From Pseudomonas weihenstephanensis (GTDB lineage Bacteria > Pseudomonadota > Gammaproteobacteria > Pseudomonadales > Pseudomonadaceae), in NCBI RefSeq assembly GCF_001043055.1, contig NZ_JYLF01000005.1:1-64000 (forward strand): a stretch of 64,000 bases of DNA, in the 5' to 3' direction. Shown here piece after piece: positions 17,957 to 27,564 of the stretch. The translations under genes were made by a program, and so were the position numbers. How positions within the stretch are numbered: position 1 is the first letter of the stretch; each line of letters starts with the position of its first letter. The notes below the pieces were generated by a model. That model searched no databases. It had not been told where the DNA came from and was given only the letters and a program-made list of their open reading frames with translations.

Positions 17957-19828
17957 TCAGGCCTTGGTGTTGAGTTGCACCACTTGCAGCATTTGCTCGT
18001 TGCAGTTTCGTGCGTCTTTGAGCATCGCTTCAAACGGCGCGCTGATAATGTCGTCGTGGCTCAGCCAACTGTGCTTTTGGGTGACGGTGTACAGGTAACG
18101 GTACTCACCTTTACTGCGTTTACCGCTCAGTTCGACATCAAACCATGGCGAGTTCACCGTACACGTTTTGATCTCTTTACCCACTTTGGCGCCAGACAGC
18201 GTGATGTCATAGGTCAGCTTTTCTGGATCGCCCAGGTACAAGTCGGCCAATTGCCCGTTGCGCCGGTAGTTCATCAAACCGTCCCAACGTTCACCCATAA
18301 AGGCCGGTTTGTACACGTGTTGCCCTGACAGGCTTTCAAGGGGACGCAAATTGGTCAGGGTGGCGTTGATCCGGTAGTGGTCAGGCACCACGAAACCGGT
18401 TTTTTCACGGGTAATGTTGCAGTCCGTGACTTCTTTGCCAAAGTTGTTGCACAGGTCCAGGTTGGTACCGGACACGCCCGAGGTGGTGTCGAAATAGCTG
18501 AGTTGCATCAGCGTCATCTGGCTCATTTCGACAGTTGCCGTGGTGCGAGCCTGCCCCTCGCGATTGAAGTGCTCGAACTTTTTCAAGTTCATGCTCAACG
18601 CGGGTTTCTCTTCGGGGATATGGTCTTCGCGCACCTTGCCCTGCGCATCGATAACCAACGCCCAGCGGTCTTGAATGTCGGGCATGCTGCGACCCGGCAA
18701 AAACACAGGGTTGGTCGGGTCGAGCCACCAGACCTGGCCGTTGACTTGCGCCCTGACGATGGCATGGTTAGGTGCGTTGGTGCCTGGCAGCATCAGGCTG
18801 AGCGTGTTGGTGCCACGGCTGACCCAGGTGGTTTCAGCCTTTACGCCGCTGGCATTGAGCATGGCGGTCAGCAATACGGCGAGGTCCTTGCAGTCGCCGT
18901 AGCCACGGTCCTCGATCTCGCTCAGGGTAAAGGGCACATAACCACGGTCAGTGGCACGCCAGTCGCCCATGTAGCGATAGTGATCGTGCAGGTACTGCAT
19001 CAGCCCAGCCACTTGTTGCTCTGGGGGCAATCCCTTAAGCCCCGAGACCGCTTTGGCAGCACTGGCAGGCAGGCGGGCGGCCAGGATTTCGTTGTAACGC
19101 TTGGCGAACTGACCGAAATAGTCTTGCAACTGGGTTGAACTGCCCAGTTCGACCCGGGGTACGTGGCGAATATAAGCGTTGCCTGATTCATTGATGTAAT
19201 TCACGAAACGCGGCTTTTTTTGCTCAATGACCAACGTTTTGTTATCGGCAGACGGGGTGAAGGTGAAGTCCTCCATCAACTCACTGCGCCACACAATCGG
19301 CTTTTCGGCACTGAAGGTGCTTTTGAAACGGTCGGAGCGCACAGCGTTTGGACCGAACATCATGACGTAATGGAAGTTGTCCATCAGCGGCTTGGCGGCA
19401 GTATGTTCACGCAGGGTGTAGGTGATCTGAGTGCCGATGCGCAAATTTGGAAAGGCAATCGAGGTCTGCTTGGAGCGTAAAAAACCCTGATCCGGGTTAG
19501 GTGCCATGCGCGTGTCGATTTGCGATTCGGCTAACGCAATGGGCTTGCCGCCGGGCTGGGTCGATTGTGCGTTGATGACCTCCAGTTGGTCGGTTTCCGC
19601 AAAACTGAAGTCGATACGCGACAACATCTCTCGACCATTATTGGTGAGGAGGGTGTAGCGATAGGTGGTGGTGCAATCGGTACTGGTGTCTTTATTGAAG
19701 TGGCAGGCCTTGTCGATTTCGCTGGCCAGGTCAGCTTCGGACTCTGGTTGAAATGCCGCAAAAGTCGGCAGACAGACAAACCCCAATGTTGCGCAAATCA
19801 AAGATTTGCTAAAAGTAAAGCGGTGCAT
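17957..19828 (-). CDS. DUF3857 / transglutaminase-like periplasmic protein
   Basis: 623 residues with a signal peptide (cleaved after PTFAA). A DUF3857 beta domain (about 55-230) is followed by a transglutaminase/protease-like core with the catalytic triad Cys313 (GYGDCKDLA), His355 (NHAIVRA) and Asp370 (WWLDPT), then a DUF2569-like beta-rich tail. Proteins of this build are common in Gram-negative envelopes; the substrate is not known. The likely activity is cysteine-dependent amide hydrolysis or cross-linking in the periplasm. GAGG precedes the ATG. Single gene. Confidence 0.85.
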   Translation of the reverse strand: MHRFTFSKSLICATLGFVCLPTFAAFQPESEADLASEIDKACHFNKDTSTDCTTTYRYTLLTNNGREMLSRIDFSFAETDQLEVINAQSTQPGGKPIALAESQIDTRMAPNPDQGFLRSKQTSIAFPNLRIGTQITYTLREHTAAKPLMDNFHYVMMFGPNAVRSDRFKSTFSAEKPIVWRSELMEDFTFTPSADNKTLVIEQKKPRFVNYINESGNAYIRHVPRVELGSSTQLQDYFGQFAKRYNEILAARLPASAAKAVSGLKGLPPEQQVAGLMQYLHDHYRYMGDWRATDRGYVPFTLSEIEDRGYGDCKDLAVLLTAMLNASGVKAETTWVSRGTNTLSLMLPGTNAPNHAIVRAQVNGQVWWLDPTNPVFLPGRSMPDIQDRWALVIDAQGKVREDHIPEEKPALSMNLKKFEHFNREGQARTTATVEMSQMTLMQLSYFDTTSGVSGTNLDLCNNFGKEVTDCNITREKTGFVVPDHYRINATLTNLRPLESLSGQHVYKPAFMGERWDGLMNYRRNGQLADLYLGDPEKLTYDITLSGAKVGKEIKTCTVNSPWFDVELSGKRSKGEYRYLYTVTQKHSWLSHDDIISAPFEAMLKDARNCNEQMLQVVQLNTKA

Positions 19829-20149
19829 GAGCGCCTCAGGTTATTCCCTTAAAACAGCACCCAGCGACGTTTTTTTGAGGTTGATTTGAAGTAGAAGGGT
19901 GCTGCGCGAGCGGCGGATGATAATCGATCTCAACAATAATTACTATATTGTCAGACAATTAATATCGCTGAGAGGCCCGACCTAGAGCCTTCGCTCTAAT
20001 TTAATGGCTGATTTTGGCGTTGTGTTGGCGTTAAGCCCTCGAGTATTTAATCGCGCGGACCGCACCTGTTGCGGGCATCGCTTGGGTGGACCATTTTGAG
20101 ACATGAAGCCAGAGGCGCGCCGGGAATGCGCGCTCTGGCTGAGTGGCGG
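19829..20149. other. Intergenic region with a short inverted repeat
   Basis: 321 bases upstream of the DUF3857 gene and downstream of the convergently placed oxidoreductase end. I see no gene. An AT-rich part contains ATTGTC-A-GACAAT (19947-19959), a perfect 6-1-6 inverted repeat that could be an operator for the leftward gene. No terminator for the gene to the right was identified. Confidence 0.4.
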
Positions 20150-21160
20150 TTAGATATCGAGGCAGATTTTGCCGAAATGCTGGTTGGTTTCCTGATATTT
20201 GAACGCTTGCACAATCTCGCTCAGCGGGAAGTGACGATCAATCACAGGGCGCATGCCGTTGGCATTGATGGCACGAATCATGTCTTGTTGCTGGCTACGG
20301 CTGCCCACCAATACACCTTGCAGGCGCACTTGTTTGATCAAGGCGGGCACAAAGTTCATTGCGCCGCTGACGCCGCTCAAAATGCCGATGATGGAAATGT
20401 GCCCGGCCACCCGGATCGCGATCATCGACTGCTCAAGGGTCGCAGGACCGCCCACTTCAATAATGTGATCCACGCCACGCCCCCCCGTGAGGGCGCGTGC
20501 CGTTTCACCCCATTGGGTGTCTTTGCGGTAGTTGATGACGTGGTCGGCACCCAGTGCTTTGAGGCGTTCCAGCTTTTCATCGCTCGAAGAGGTGGCGATC
20601 ACGGTAGCACCGGCCATTTTGGCGAATTGCAGGGCGAAAATTGAAACACCGCCCGTGCCTTGTACCAGCACAGTGTCACCGGGCTTGAGCGAATCGTCGG
20701 CCATCAGTGCACGCCAGGCCGTCAGGCCAGCAGTGGTCAGGGTTGAAGCTTGGGCGTGGCTATAACCTGTTGGCGCGAGGGTGAAGGCGGTGGCTTTGGC
20801 AGTCACTTTCTCACGGGCATAGCCGTCAATGCCGTCACCCGGCACGCTGACAAAGCCTTCAACCAGCGGGGTGCCATCAATCCACTCGGGGAAGAACGTG
20901 CTGACCACCGCATCGCCCACTTTGAACTCGGTCACGTGCGCACCGACTGCAATCACTTCACCGGCACCGTCGGCCATCGGAATGCGCTTTTCACTCGGCG
21001 CCCACATGCCACTGACCACGGCAAAATCGTGGTAGTTGAGCGAGTTGGCATGCAAGCGCACAGTGATTTCGTCACTTGCAGGCTCGCGCACGTCACTGCT
21101 GCCGACAACCACGTTGTCATAGCCGCCACCCGGTTGGACGAAGATGGTTTTATTGCTCAT
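20150..21160 (-). CDS. NAD(P)-dependent quinone oxidoreductase-like dehydrogenase
   Basis: 336 residues of the medium-chain family without zinc: it lacks the Cys-rich structural loop and the catalytic Cys, having NSLNYHDFAV instead. The cofactor motif is GTGGVSIFALQFAK, followed by ATSSSDEKLERLKALGADHVINY, with a basic/polar strand end that suggests NADPH. Such enzymes reduce quinones or enones. It lies 54 bases after the ArsR-type regulator stop on the same strand, so the two probably form an operon, which would make the regulator its likely controller. Confidence 0.85.
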   Translation of the reverse strand: MSNKTIFVQPGGGYDNVVVGSSDVREPASDEITVRLHANSLNYHDFAVVSGMWAPSEKRIPMADGAGEVIAVGAHVTEFKVGDAVVSTFFPEWIDGTPLVEGFVSVPGDGIDGYAREKVTAKATAFTLAPTGYSHAQASTLTTAGLTAWRALMADDSLKPGDTVLVQGTGGVSIFALQFAKMAGATVIATSSSDEKLERLKALGADHVINYRKDTQWGETARALTGGRGVDHIIEVGGPATLEQSMIAIRVAGHISIIGILSGVSGAMNFVPALIKQVRLQGVLVGSRSQQQDMIRAINANGMRPVIDRHFPLSEIVQAFKYQETNQHFGKICLDI

Positions 21161-21214
21161 GGGGCTTCCTCATATTTTCTAATTACGCAAAATAACGAAA
21201 TGAATGGTTAAAAA

Positions 21215-21511
21215 TTACAACTCGATTTTCAGCCTAGCCGCAAAGTCATTAATCGCCTGCTCGTTGCGTCGGTAGTAGGTCCACTTGCCAATGCGGGTGG
21301 TCAGTACAAAACCGGCCCTTTGCAAAATGGCTAGGTGCGCTGAAGCGGTCGACGGCGACAAGCCTGCCTTGTGCTGCAAATGCGTCACGCACACACCGAT
21401 GGCAGGATCTCCATGATCTTGCGGCGGGAAATTAGTCAGCGGGTCTTTAAGCCACTCCATCATTTGCATGCGAGTGTCATTGCCCAGCGCTTTGAGCTGT
21501 TCGAGAATCAT
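21215..21511 (-). CDS. ArsR-family winged-helix transcriptional regulator
   Basis: About 98 residues starting MILEQLKALGNDTRMQMMEWL, the usual ArsR opening, with recognition helix SPSTASAHLAILQRAGFV and wing TRIGKWTYYRRNEQ. It has Cys in VCVTHLQ but lacks the CVC or ELCVCDL metal motif, so it may sense a non-metal or thiol signal. The frame stays open upstream to a TTG at 21586, with another ATG at 21559; I chose 21511 because it places the domain at the N-terminus, but the ribosome binding site is weak. It is upstream of an oxidoreductase gene and divergent from hemB. Confidence 0.8.
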   Translation of the reverse strand: MILEQLKALGNDTRMQMMEWLKDPLTNFPPQDHGDPAIGVCVTHLQHKAGLSPSTASAHLAILQRAGFVLTTRIGKWTYYRRNEQAINDFAARLKIEL

Positions 21512-21735
21512 GGGCGGCGATACTACGCTTTTTAACGAAATGTTCAACCCTCCACGCATTGCGCTGATTGACGCAGAACACGCCAACCCTCAGCGCTTGC
21601 GGTGGCTCAAAGGCGGGCTGGGTGTGCTGCGGCAATGGGCCGCATGCTTTGCATTTGCTGTTTCAATCCTGTATTTGTGGCGCCATTGAGCCTTGGCCAA
21701 GGCTCGCTTGTCTTATGAACCTGCCCTCAGGAACC

Positions 21736-22713
21736 ATGATGCCTAACCAGTTCCCTTCTGTTCGCCCGCGCCGCCTGCGCCGTTCACAAACCCTTCGTGA
21801 CATGTTTCAAGAAACCGAATTCAGCCTGAGCGATTTGGTGCTGCCGATCTTCGTCGAAGAAGAAATCGACGATTTTGTGCCCATCACCAGCATGCCGGGC
21901 GTGATGCGCATTCCTGAATCGAAACTGGCGGGCGAAATCGAGCGCTACGCCCGCGCAGGCCTCAAGTCGGTGATGTTGTTTGGCGTCTCCCATCATCTGG
22001 ACGCTACCGGCAGTGATGCCATGCGTGAAGACGGCCTGGTGTCGCGCATGGTGCGTATCAGTAAAGATGCCGCGCCAGACATGGTGGTCATGAGTGACAC
22101 CTGTTTTTGCGAGTACACCTCCCACGGTCATTGCGGCGTAATGCACGACCACGGCGTGGACAACGATGCAACGCTGATCAATCTGGGCAAACAAGCCGTG
22201 GCCGCTGCTGCGGCGGGCGCGGACTTCATCTCGCCCTCGGCGGCGATGGACGGACAGGTGCAGGCGATTCGCAGTGCGCTGGACGGCGCCGGTTTTCTCG
22301 ACACCTCGATCATGGCGTACTCGACCAAATTCGCCTCGGCCCTCTATGGCCCGTTCCGCGAAGCCGGTGGCAGCGCACTCAAAGGTGACCGTAAGTCTTA
22401 CCAGATGAACCCGATGAATCGCCGCGAAGCGATTCGTGAGTCGCTGCTGGACGAGCAGGAAGGCGCAGACGTGTTGATGGTCAAGCCCGCCGGCGCCTAC
22501 CTGGACATCATTCGCGACATCCGCGAAGCCTCGCGCTTGCCTTTGGCGGCCTATCAGGTCAGCGGTGAGTACGCGATGATCAAGTTCGGCGCTCAGGCGG
22601 GGGCTATTGATGAAGCCCGTGTGGTGCGTGAAAGCCTGGGCTCGATCAAGCGCGCAGGCGCTGACATGATCCTCACCTACTTTGCTATGGACCTTGCCCT
22701 GCAAGGCATCTAA
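21736..22713 (+). CDS. hemB: Delta-aminolevulinic acid dehydratase, zinc-type
   Basis: 325 residues of porphobilinogen synthase, which condenses two 5-aminolevulinate molecules in haem synthesis. The Schiff-base lysines are Lys198 ([14 protein letters not shown]) and Lys250 ([12 protein letters not shown]). The metal site reads [14 protein letters not shown], giving Cys123, Cys125 and Cys133: the zinc-binding form. The main HemB known from P. aeruginosa has a magnesium-type DVALDPFTTHGQDG site instead, so this is probably a second, paralogous enzyme. CAGGA lies upstream; the ATG at 21739 is an equally possible start. It is divergent from the ArsR-type gene. Confidence 0.92.
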   Translation: MMPNQFPSVRPRRLRRSQTLRDMFQETEFSLSDLVLPIFVEEEIDDFVPITSMPGVMRIPESKLAGEIERYARAGLKSVMLFGVSHHLDATGSDAMREDGLVSRMVRISKDAAPDMVVMSDTCFCEYTSHGHCGVMHDHGVDNDATLINLGKQAVAAAAAGADFISPSAAMDGQVQAIRSALDGAGFLDTSIMAYSTKFASALYGPFREAGGSALKGDRKSYQMNPMNRREAIRESLLDEQEGADVLMVKPAGAYLDIIRDIREASRLPLAAYQVSGEYAMIKFGAQAGAIDEARVVRESLGSIKRAGADMILTYFAMDLALQGI

Positions 22714-22942
22714 GCCCTCCTGGCGGCGGCGGTGCTCACACCGTTTGCCGCTCATTGCACCTTCCTTGACGTCCATCAATATCGTTTCAGCGCTTTTTGT
22801 CATATTACTTGGGGTTGATTTTTCCTCGCGTGCGAGCGGAAGTTGGCTATGGTCATTAGATAAAAAAGCCTGAGCGTATCCTGTCACCGTGAGACAGGAG
22901 CGACTCTGTATCCGGCATAGCGCACGGATGTTGAGGAGATTT

Positions 22943-25900
22943 ATGGACGTCGGCAGAAGACAGTTCGTCAAACTTTGTACGGCCGGTGTTGCCACGGCCA
23001 CGGTAGCATCACTCGGTTTTGCCCCCGGACTTGCCCAGGCAGATCCCTCCCGCCAATACAAATTGCTGCGCGCCAAAGAAACCCGCAACAACTGCACCTA
23101 TTGTTCGGTGGGTTGCGGGATTTTGATGTACAGCCTGGGCGACGGTGCCAAAAACGCTAAAGCGCGAATTTTTCATATTGAAGGCGACCCGGATCACCCG
23201 GTCAGCCGTGGCTCGTTGTGCCCAAAAGGCGCGGGCCTGATTGACTTCATCTACAGCGAGCAGCGGCTTAAATACCCTGAGTACCGCGCCCCCGGCTCCA
23301 ACGAGTGGCAACGCATCAGTTGGGACGAGGCGATCACACGCATCACCCGGTTAATGAAAGATGACCGCGATGCCAACTTCATTGAGAAGAATGCTGACGG
23401 CGTGACGGTTAACCGCTGGCTGACCACGGGCATGCTGTGCTCGTCGGCAGCCAGTAATGAAACCGGTTTTCTGGATCAGCGTTTTACCCGTGCTTTGGGC
23501 ATGCTGGGCATCGACTGCCAGGCACGGCTGTGTCACGCCCCGACGGTATCGGCACTTGCGCCAACGTTGGGCCGGGGCGCCATGACCAACAATTGGGTCG
23601 ACATCAAGAACGCCAACGTGGTGTTGATCATGGGCGGTAACCCGGCTGAAGCGCACCCGGTAGGTTTCAAGTGGGTGGTCGAAGCCAAGATCCGCAATGG
23701 CGCCAAGGTCATCGTCGTCGACCCGCGCTTCAACCGCAGTGCGGCCGTGGCTGACATTTACTCGCCGATTCGCGCCGGTTCCGACATCGCTTTCCTGATG
23801 GGCATGATCCATTACCTGATCACCCACGACCGTATCCATCATGAATACGTGCGCGCCTACACCAACGCGCCGCTGATCGTGCGCGACAGCTACACCTTCG
23901 AGGAGGGCCTGTTCAGCGGCTTTGACCCTGCCAAGAAGCAGTACGAACGCAGCGAATGGATGTACGAACTCGACGCCGACGGTTTTGCCAAACGCGATGA
24001 AACCTATAGCCACCCCCGCTGTGTCTGGAACCTGCTCAAACAGCACGTCAGCCGTTACACACCCGAGGTGGTGACCGACATCTGCGGCACGCCAAAAGAA
24101 GACTTTCTGGAAATCTGCCGCATCATTGGCGAAACCAGCGCGCCAAATCGCACTACTACGTTCCTGTATGCGCTGGGCTGGACCCATCACTCCAGCGGCG
24201 TGCAAATGATTCGCGGCGCCGGGATGATCCAGCTGCTGCTCGGCAACATCGGCATGGCGGGTGGCGGGGTCAACGCTTTGCGCGGGCACTCCAATATTCA
24301 GGGCTACACCGACATCGGGCTGCTGTCGCTGCGCTTGCCGGGTTACATGAACTTGCCCAGCGATCAACAAACCAACCTGGCCACTTACCTCAAGCAAACC
24401 ACGCCCAAGGCGCTGCTACCGGAGCAGGTCAACTACTACCAAAACACGCCGAAATTTTTCACCAGCATGATGAAAACGTTCTGGGGTGATAACGCGACGG
24501 CGGCCAACGACTGGGGCTTTGACTGGCTGCCCAAGTGGGACAAAAGCTACGACGTGCTGCGTTATCTGGAAATGATGCATGACGGCGAAGTCAATGGTTA
24601 CATCGCCCAGGGTTTCAACCCGATAGCGGCCTTTCCGGACAAAAACAAGGCCAGCGCGGCATTGGCCAAACTCAAGTATCTGGTGATCATCGACCCGCTG
24701 GTGACCGAAACCTCCAGCTTCTGGAAAAACTACGGCGACCAGAACGACGTTGATACGGCCAGCATTAAGACGGAAGTCTTCCGCTTGCCGTCTTCGTGCT
24801 TTGCCGAAGAAAACGGCTCCATCGTCAACTCGGGTCGCTGGCTGCAATGGCACTGGGCTGGTGCGGCGCCGCCGAACGAGGCATGGCACGACGGCAAGAT
24901 TCTAGGTCACCTGTTCGTCAAGTTGCGCCAAATGTACGAACAGGAAGGCGGTGCCAACCCCGCGCCACTGCTGAACATGGCCTGGAACTACCGCGACCCG
25001 CTGGACCCGACCCCTGAAGAGGTGGCGCAAGAGGCCAACGGTTTTGCCCTGGAGGACTTGAAAGACGCGCAAGGCAACATCACGGTGCGCAAAGGCGAAT
25101 TGCTCAGCGACTTCTCGCAACTGCGTGATGACGGCAGCACCGCCAGTTTTAACTGGATCTTTGCCGGCTCCTGGACCCCGCAGGGCAACCAGATGGCACG
25201 CCGCGATAACGCAGACCCGTCAGGCTTGGGCAGTACCCTGGGATGGGCCTGGGCCTGGCCACAAAATCGGCGCATTTTGTACAACCGCGCCTCGGCTGAT
25301 CTACAAGGCAAGGCGTGGGACCCGCAGCGAGTGGTTATCGAGTGGAACGGCCAGCGCTGGACCGGCATTGATGTGCCCGACTTCCCGGCGACGATGCCGC
25401 CAGGCAGCAAGGCCAACCCCTTTATCATGCTGCCCGAAGGCGTCGGGCGCTTGTACGCCATCGATGCGTTGGTCGACGGCCCGTTCCCCGAGCACTACGA
25501 ACCAACAGAATCGCCTACGGGGCGTAATCCCTTGCACCCGAGCATGGTTTACAACCCGACCGTGCGTATTTTTCCTTACGACCAGGCCCGCCTGGGCACT
25601 GCGGCAGAATTCCCTTACGTCGCCACCACCTATTCGATCACTGAGCTGTTTCGTCACTGGACCAAACACTCACGGATCAACGCAGTGTTGCAGCCCGAGC
25701 AATTCATCGAGATCGGTGAAAACCTGGCGAAGAAAAAAGGCATCGTCCAGGGCGATTGGGTCAAGGTCAGCACCAAACGCGGCTACATCAAGGCCAAAGC
25801 GGTGGTGACCAAACGCATACGTACGCTGCAAGTGGGCGGACAAGAGGTCGATACCATCGGCATTCCTTGCCACTGGGGCTATGAAGGTGAAACCCGTAAA

Positions 25901-25996
25901 GGGTATTTGGCCAACACCCTGACCCCGGCCATCGGCGACGCCAACGCGCAGACGCCTGAGTACAAGGCTTTCCTTGTCAACGTGGAAAAGGCGTAA
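22943..25996 (+). CDS. fdnG: Formate dehydrogenase-N alpha (major) subunit, Cys form
   Basis: 1017 residues. It has a twin-arginine signal (GRRQFVK), a [4Fe-4S] site (Cys51, Cys54, Cys58, Cys93) and a molybdopterin-bisMGD body. At the molybdenum ligand position the sequence reads QARLCHAPTV, with Cys197 (TGT at 23531-23533) where E. coli FdnG has selenocysteine; no in-frame TGA is present. It oxidises formate to CO2 in the periplasm and feeds electrons through FdnH and FdnI to quinone. GAGGAG precedes the ATG. First gene of fdnGHI-fdhE. Confidence 0.95.
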   Translation: MDVGRRQFVKLCTAGVATATVASLGFAPGLAQADPSRQYKLLRAKETRNNCTYCSVGCGILMYSLGDGAKNAKARIFHIEGDPDHPVSRGSLCPKGAGLIDFIYSEQRLKYPEYRAPGSNEWQRISWDEAITRITRLMKDDRDANFIEKNADGVTVNRWLTTGMLCSSAASNETGFLDQRFTRALGMLGIDCQARLCHAPTVSALAPTLGRGAMTNNWVDIKNANVVLIMGGNPAEAHPVGFKWVVEAKIRNGAKVIVVDPRFNRSAAVADIYSPIRAGSDIAFLMGMIHYLITHDRIHHEYVRAYTNAPLIVRDSYTFEEGLFSGFDPAKKQYERSEWMYELDADGFAKRDETYSHPRCVWNLLKQHVSRYTPEVVTDICGTPKEDFLEICRIIGETSAPNRTTTFLYALGWTHHSSGVQMIRGAGMIQLLLGNIGMAGGGVNALRGHSNIQGYTDIGLLSLRLPGYMNLPSDQQTNLATYLKQTTPKALLPEQVNYYQNTPKFFTSMMKTFWGDNATAANDWGFDWLPKWDKSYDVLRYLEMMHDGEVNGYIAQGFNPIAAFPDKNKASAALAKLKYLVIIDPLVTETSSFWKNYGDQNDVDTASIKTEVFRLPSSCFAEENGSIVNSGRWLQWHWAGAAPPNEAWHDGKILGHLFVKLRQMYEQEGGANPAPLLNMAWNYRDPLDPTPEEVAQEANGFALEDLKDAQGNITVRKGELLSDFSQLRDDGSTASFNWIFAGSWTPQGNQMARRDNADPSGLGSTLGWAWAWPQNRRILYNRASADLQGKAWDPQRVVIEWNGQRWTGIDVPDFPATMPPGSKANPFIMLPEGVGRLYAIDALVDGPFPEHYEPTESPTGRNPLHPSMVYNPTVRIFPYDQARLGTAAEFPYVATTYSITELFRHWTKHSRINAVLQPEQFIEIGENLAKKKGIVQGDWVKVSTKRGYIKAKAVVTKRIRTLQVGGQEVDTIGIPCHWGYEGETRKGYLANTLTPAIGDANAQTPEYKAFLVNVEKA

Positions 25997-26008
25997 GGGA
26001 GAAAGCTC

Positions 26009-26932
26009 ATGTCCATGCAATCCCAAGACATTATCAAGCGCTCTGCGACCAATAGCCTGACGCCTGCACCTCAAGTGCGTGACAGCGAAGTGCAAGTGGC
26101 CAAACTCATCGACGTGACCATTTGCATCGGCTGCAAAGCCTGTCAGGTGGCGTGCGGGGAATGGAACGACCTGCGTGACGAGGTGGGGCATAACGTCGGC
26201 GTGTACGACAACCCGGCAGACTTGTCGGCTGAAACCTGGACCCTGATGCGGTTTGACGAGGTTGAGGATGAAAGCGGCAAGCTCGAATGGCTGATCCGCA
26301 AGGACGGCTGCATGCACTGCGCCGACCCCGGCTGTCTCAAAGCCTGCCCGGCGCCAGGGGCGATTGTGCAATACGCCAACGGTATCGTCGATTTCCGCTC
26401 CGACCACTGCATTGGTTGCGGCTATTGCATTGCCGGCTGCCCCTTTGACGTGCCGCGCATCAGTAAAAAAGACAACAAAGCTTACAAATGCACGCTGTGC
26501 ATTGATCGGGTGAGCGTGGGGCAAGAGCCTGCGTGCGTTAAAACCTGCCCCACCGGTGCCATCAACTTTGGCAGCAAGGCCGACATGAAGCACCTGGGCA
26601 ATGAGCGGGTGGCAGAACTCAACACCCGGGGTTTTGCGAATGCGGGGGTATACGACCCGCAAGGAGTCGGCGGCACCCACGTGATGTATGTGTTGCAACA
26701 CGCTGACAAACCGCAGCTGTACCACAACCTGCCAGCCGATCCGCGTATCAGTCATGTGGTTGAAGGGTGGAAGGGCTGGCTTAAACCGGTAGCGGCTGTG
26801 GCGTTTTTTGCGACCCTGGCCGGAACACTGTTCCATTACATCGGGGTTGGTCCACTCACCACCGATGACGCCGACGATGAAGTTGAACGCGAAGAGGGCG
26901 CGGCACACCAGGATCAGGAGAAGCACTCATGA
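26009..26932 (+). CDS. fdnH: Formate dehydrogenase-N beta (iron-sulfur) subunit
   Basis: 307 residues with four ferredoxin-type clusters: [11 protein letters not shown] (Cys39-49), [24 protein letters not shown] and CTLCIDR...PACVKTC. A C-terminal hydrophobic helix (about 255-278, [20 protein letters not shown]) anchors it to the membrane on the periplasmic side, followed by an acidic tail. It relays electrons from FdnG to the cytochrome b subunit. It begins 12 bases after fdnG with GGGAGAAAGC upstream, and its ATGA overlaps fdnI. Confidence 0.95.
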   Translation: MSMQSQDIIKRSATNSLTPAPQVRDSEVQVAKLIDVTICIGCKACQVACGEWNDLRDEVGHNVGVYDNPADLSAETWTLMRFDEVEDESGKLEWLIRKDGCMHCADPGCLKACPAPGAIVQYANGIVDFRSDHCIGCGYCIAGCPFDVPRISKKDNKAYKCTLCIDRVSVGQEPACVKTCPTGAINFGSKADMKHLGNERVAELNTRGFANAGVYDPQGVGGTHVMYVLQHADKPQLYHNLPADPRISHVVEGWKGWLKPVAAVAFFATLAGTLFHYIGVGPLTTDDADDEVEREEGAAHQDQEKHS

Positions 26933-27564
26933 AGCATAAAGACATGATCTTGCGCACCCCGTTCGCGGAGCGGATTTGCCATTGGGTGATGGTGATCTGC
27001 TTCATGTTGGTGGCGTTAACCGGGTTGTCGTGGTTCTTCCCCTCCATGAGTTGGCTGAGCAACGTGCTGGGAACGCCGCAACTGGCGCGCATTCTGCATC
27101 CGTTTTTGGGCGTCGTAGTGTTTTTGGCCTTGATGTTTTTATTTGTGCGCCTGGTCAAATACAACTTGCCTGAACCCGAAGATCGTCTGTGGTTTGCCAA
27201 CGTTAAAGACGTGCTGATGGGGCGTCACAACAAAGCGTTGCAGGTGGGTAAATACAACGCCGGGCAAAAGCTGTTGTTCTGGGGAATCATGGGGCTGATT
27301 AGCCTGCTGCTAATCAGTGGTGTGCTGATCTGGCGCCCGTATTTCGCACCGTTTTTCCCCATTCCCGTGATTCGCGTCGGGGCGTTGATGCACTCGCTGA
27401 CGGGCATCTGCCTGATCCTGTTGATTATCGGTCACGCTTACATGGGGTTCTGGGTCAAAGGCTCGATTGGCGGCATGGTCACCGGTTACGTTTCGCGAAA
27501 ATGGGCCAAAACCCACCACGACCGCTGGTTCAAACAGATCAATACCAAGAAGGACAATCAATGA
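26929..27564 (+). CDS. fdnI: Formate dehydrogenase gamma subunit, cytochrome b556
   Basis: 211 residues with four membrane helices and haem-ligand histidines in the first helix (ERICHWVMV), [18 protein letters not shown] and [10 protein letters not shown]. It takes electrons from FdnH and reduces menaquinone or ubiquinone at the inner membrane. It overlaps fdnH by four bases at its start and fdhE by four bases at its end, which indicates translational coupling. Confidence 0.93.
   Translation: MKHKDMILRTPFAERICHWVMVICFMLVALTGLSWFFPSMSWLSNVLGTPQLARILHPFLGVVVFLALMFLFVRLVKYNLPEPEDRLWFANVKDVLMGRHNKALQVGKYNAGQKLLFWGIMGLISLLLISGVLIWRPYFAPFFPIPVIRVGALMHSLTGICLILLIIGHAYMGFWVKGSIGGMVTGYVSRKWAKTHHDRWFKQINTKKDNQ

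Noticed and set aside
21784..23097. Long minus-strand frame opposite hemB
   Set aside because: Antisense shadow of hemB: His/Arg/Val-rich, no domain, covers a certain gene.
23519..23560. Selenocysteine insertion element in fdnG
   Set aside because: The codon is TGT, the frame is uninterrupted, so no insertion element is needed.
23351..24397. Long minus-strand frames opposite fdnG and fdnH
   Set aside because: GC-driven shadows of well-supported formate dehydrogenase genes.
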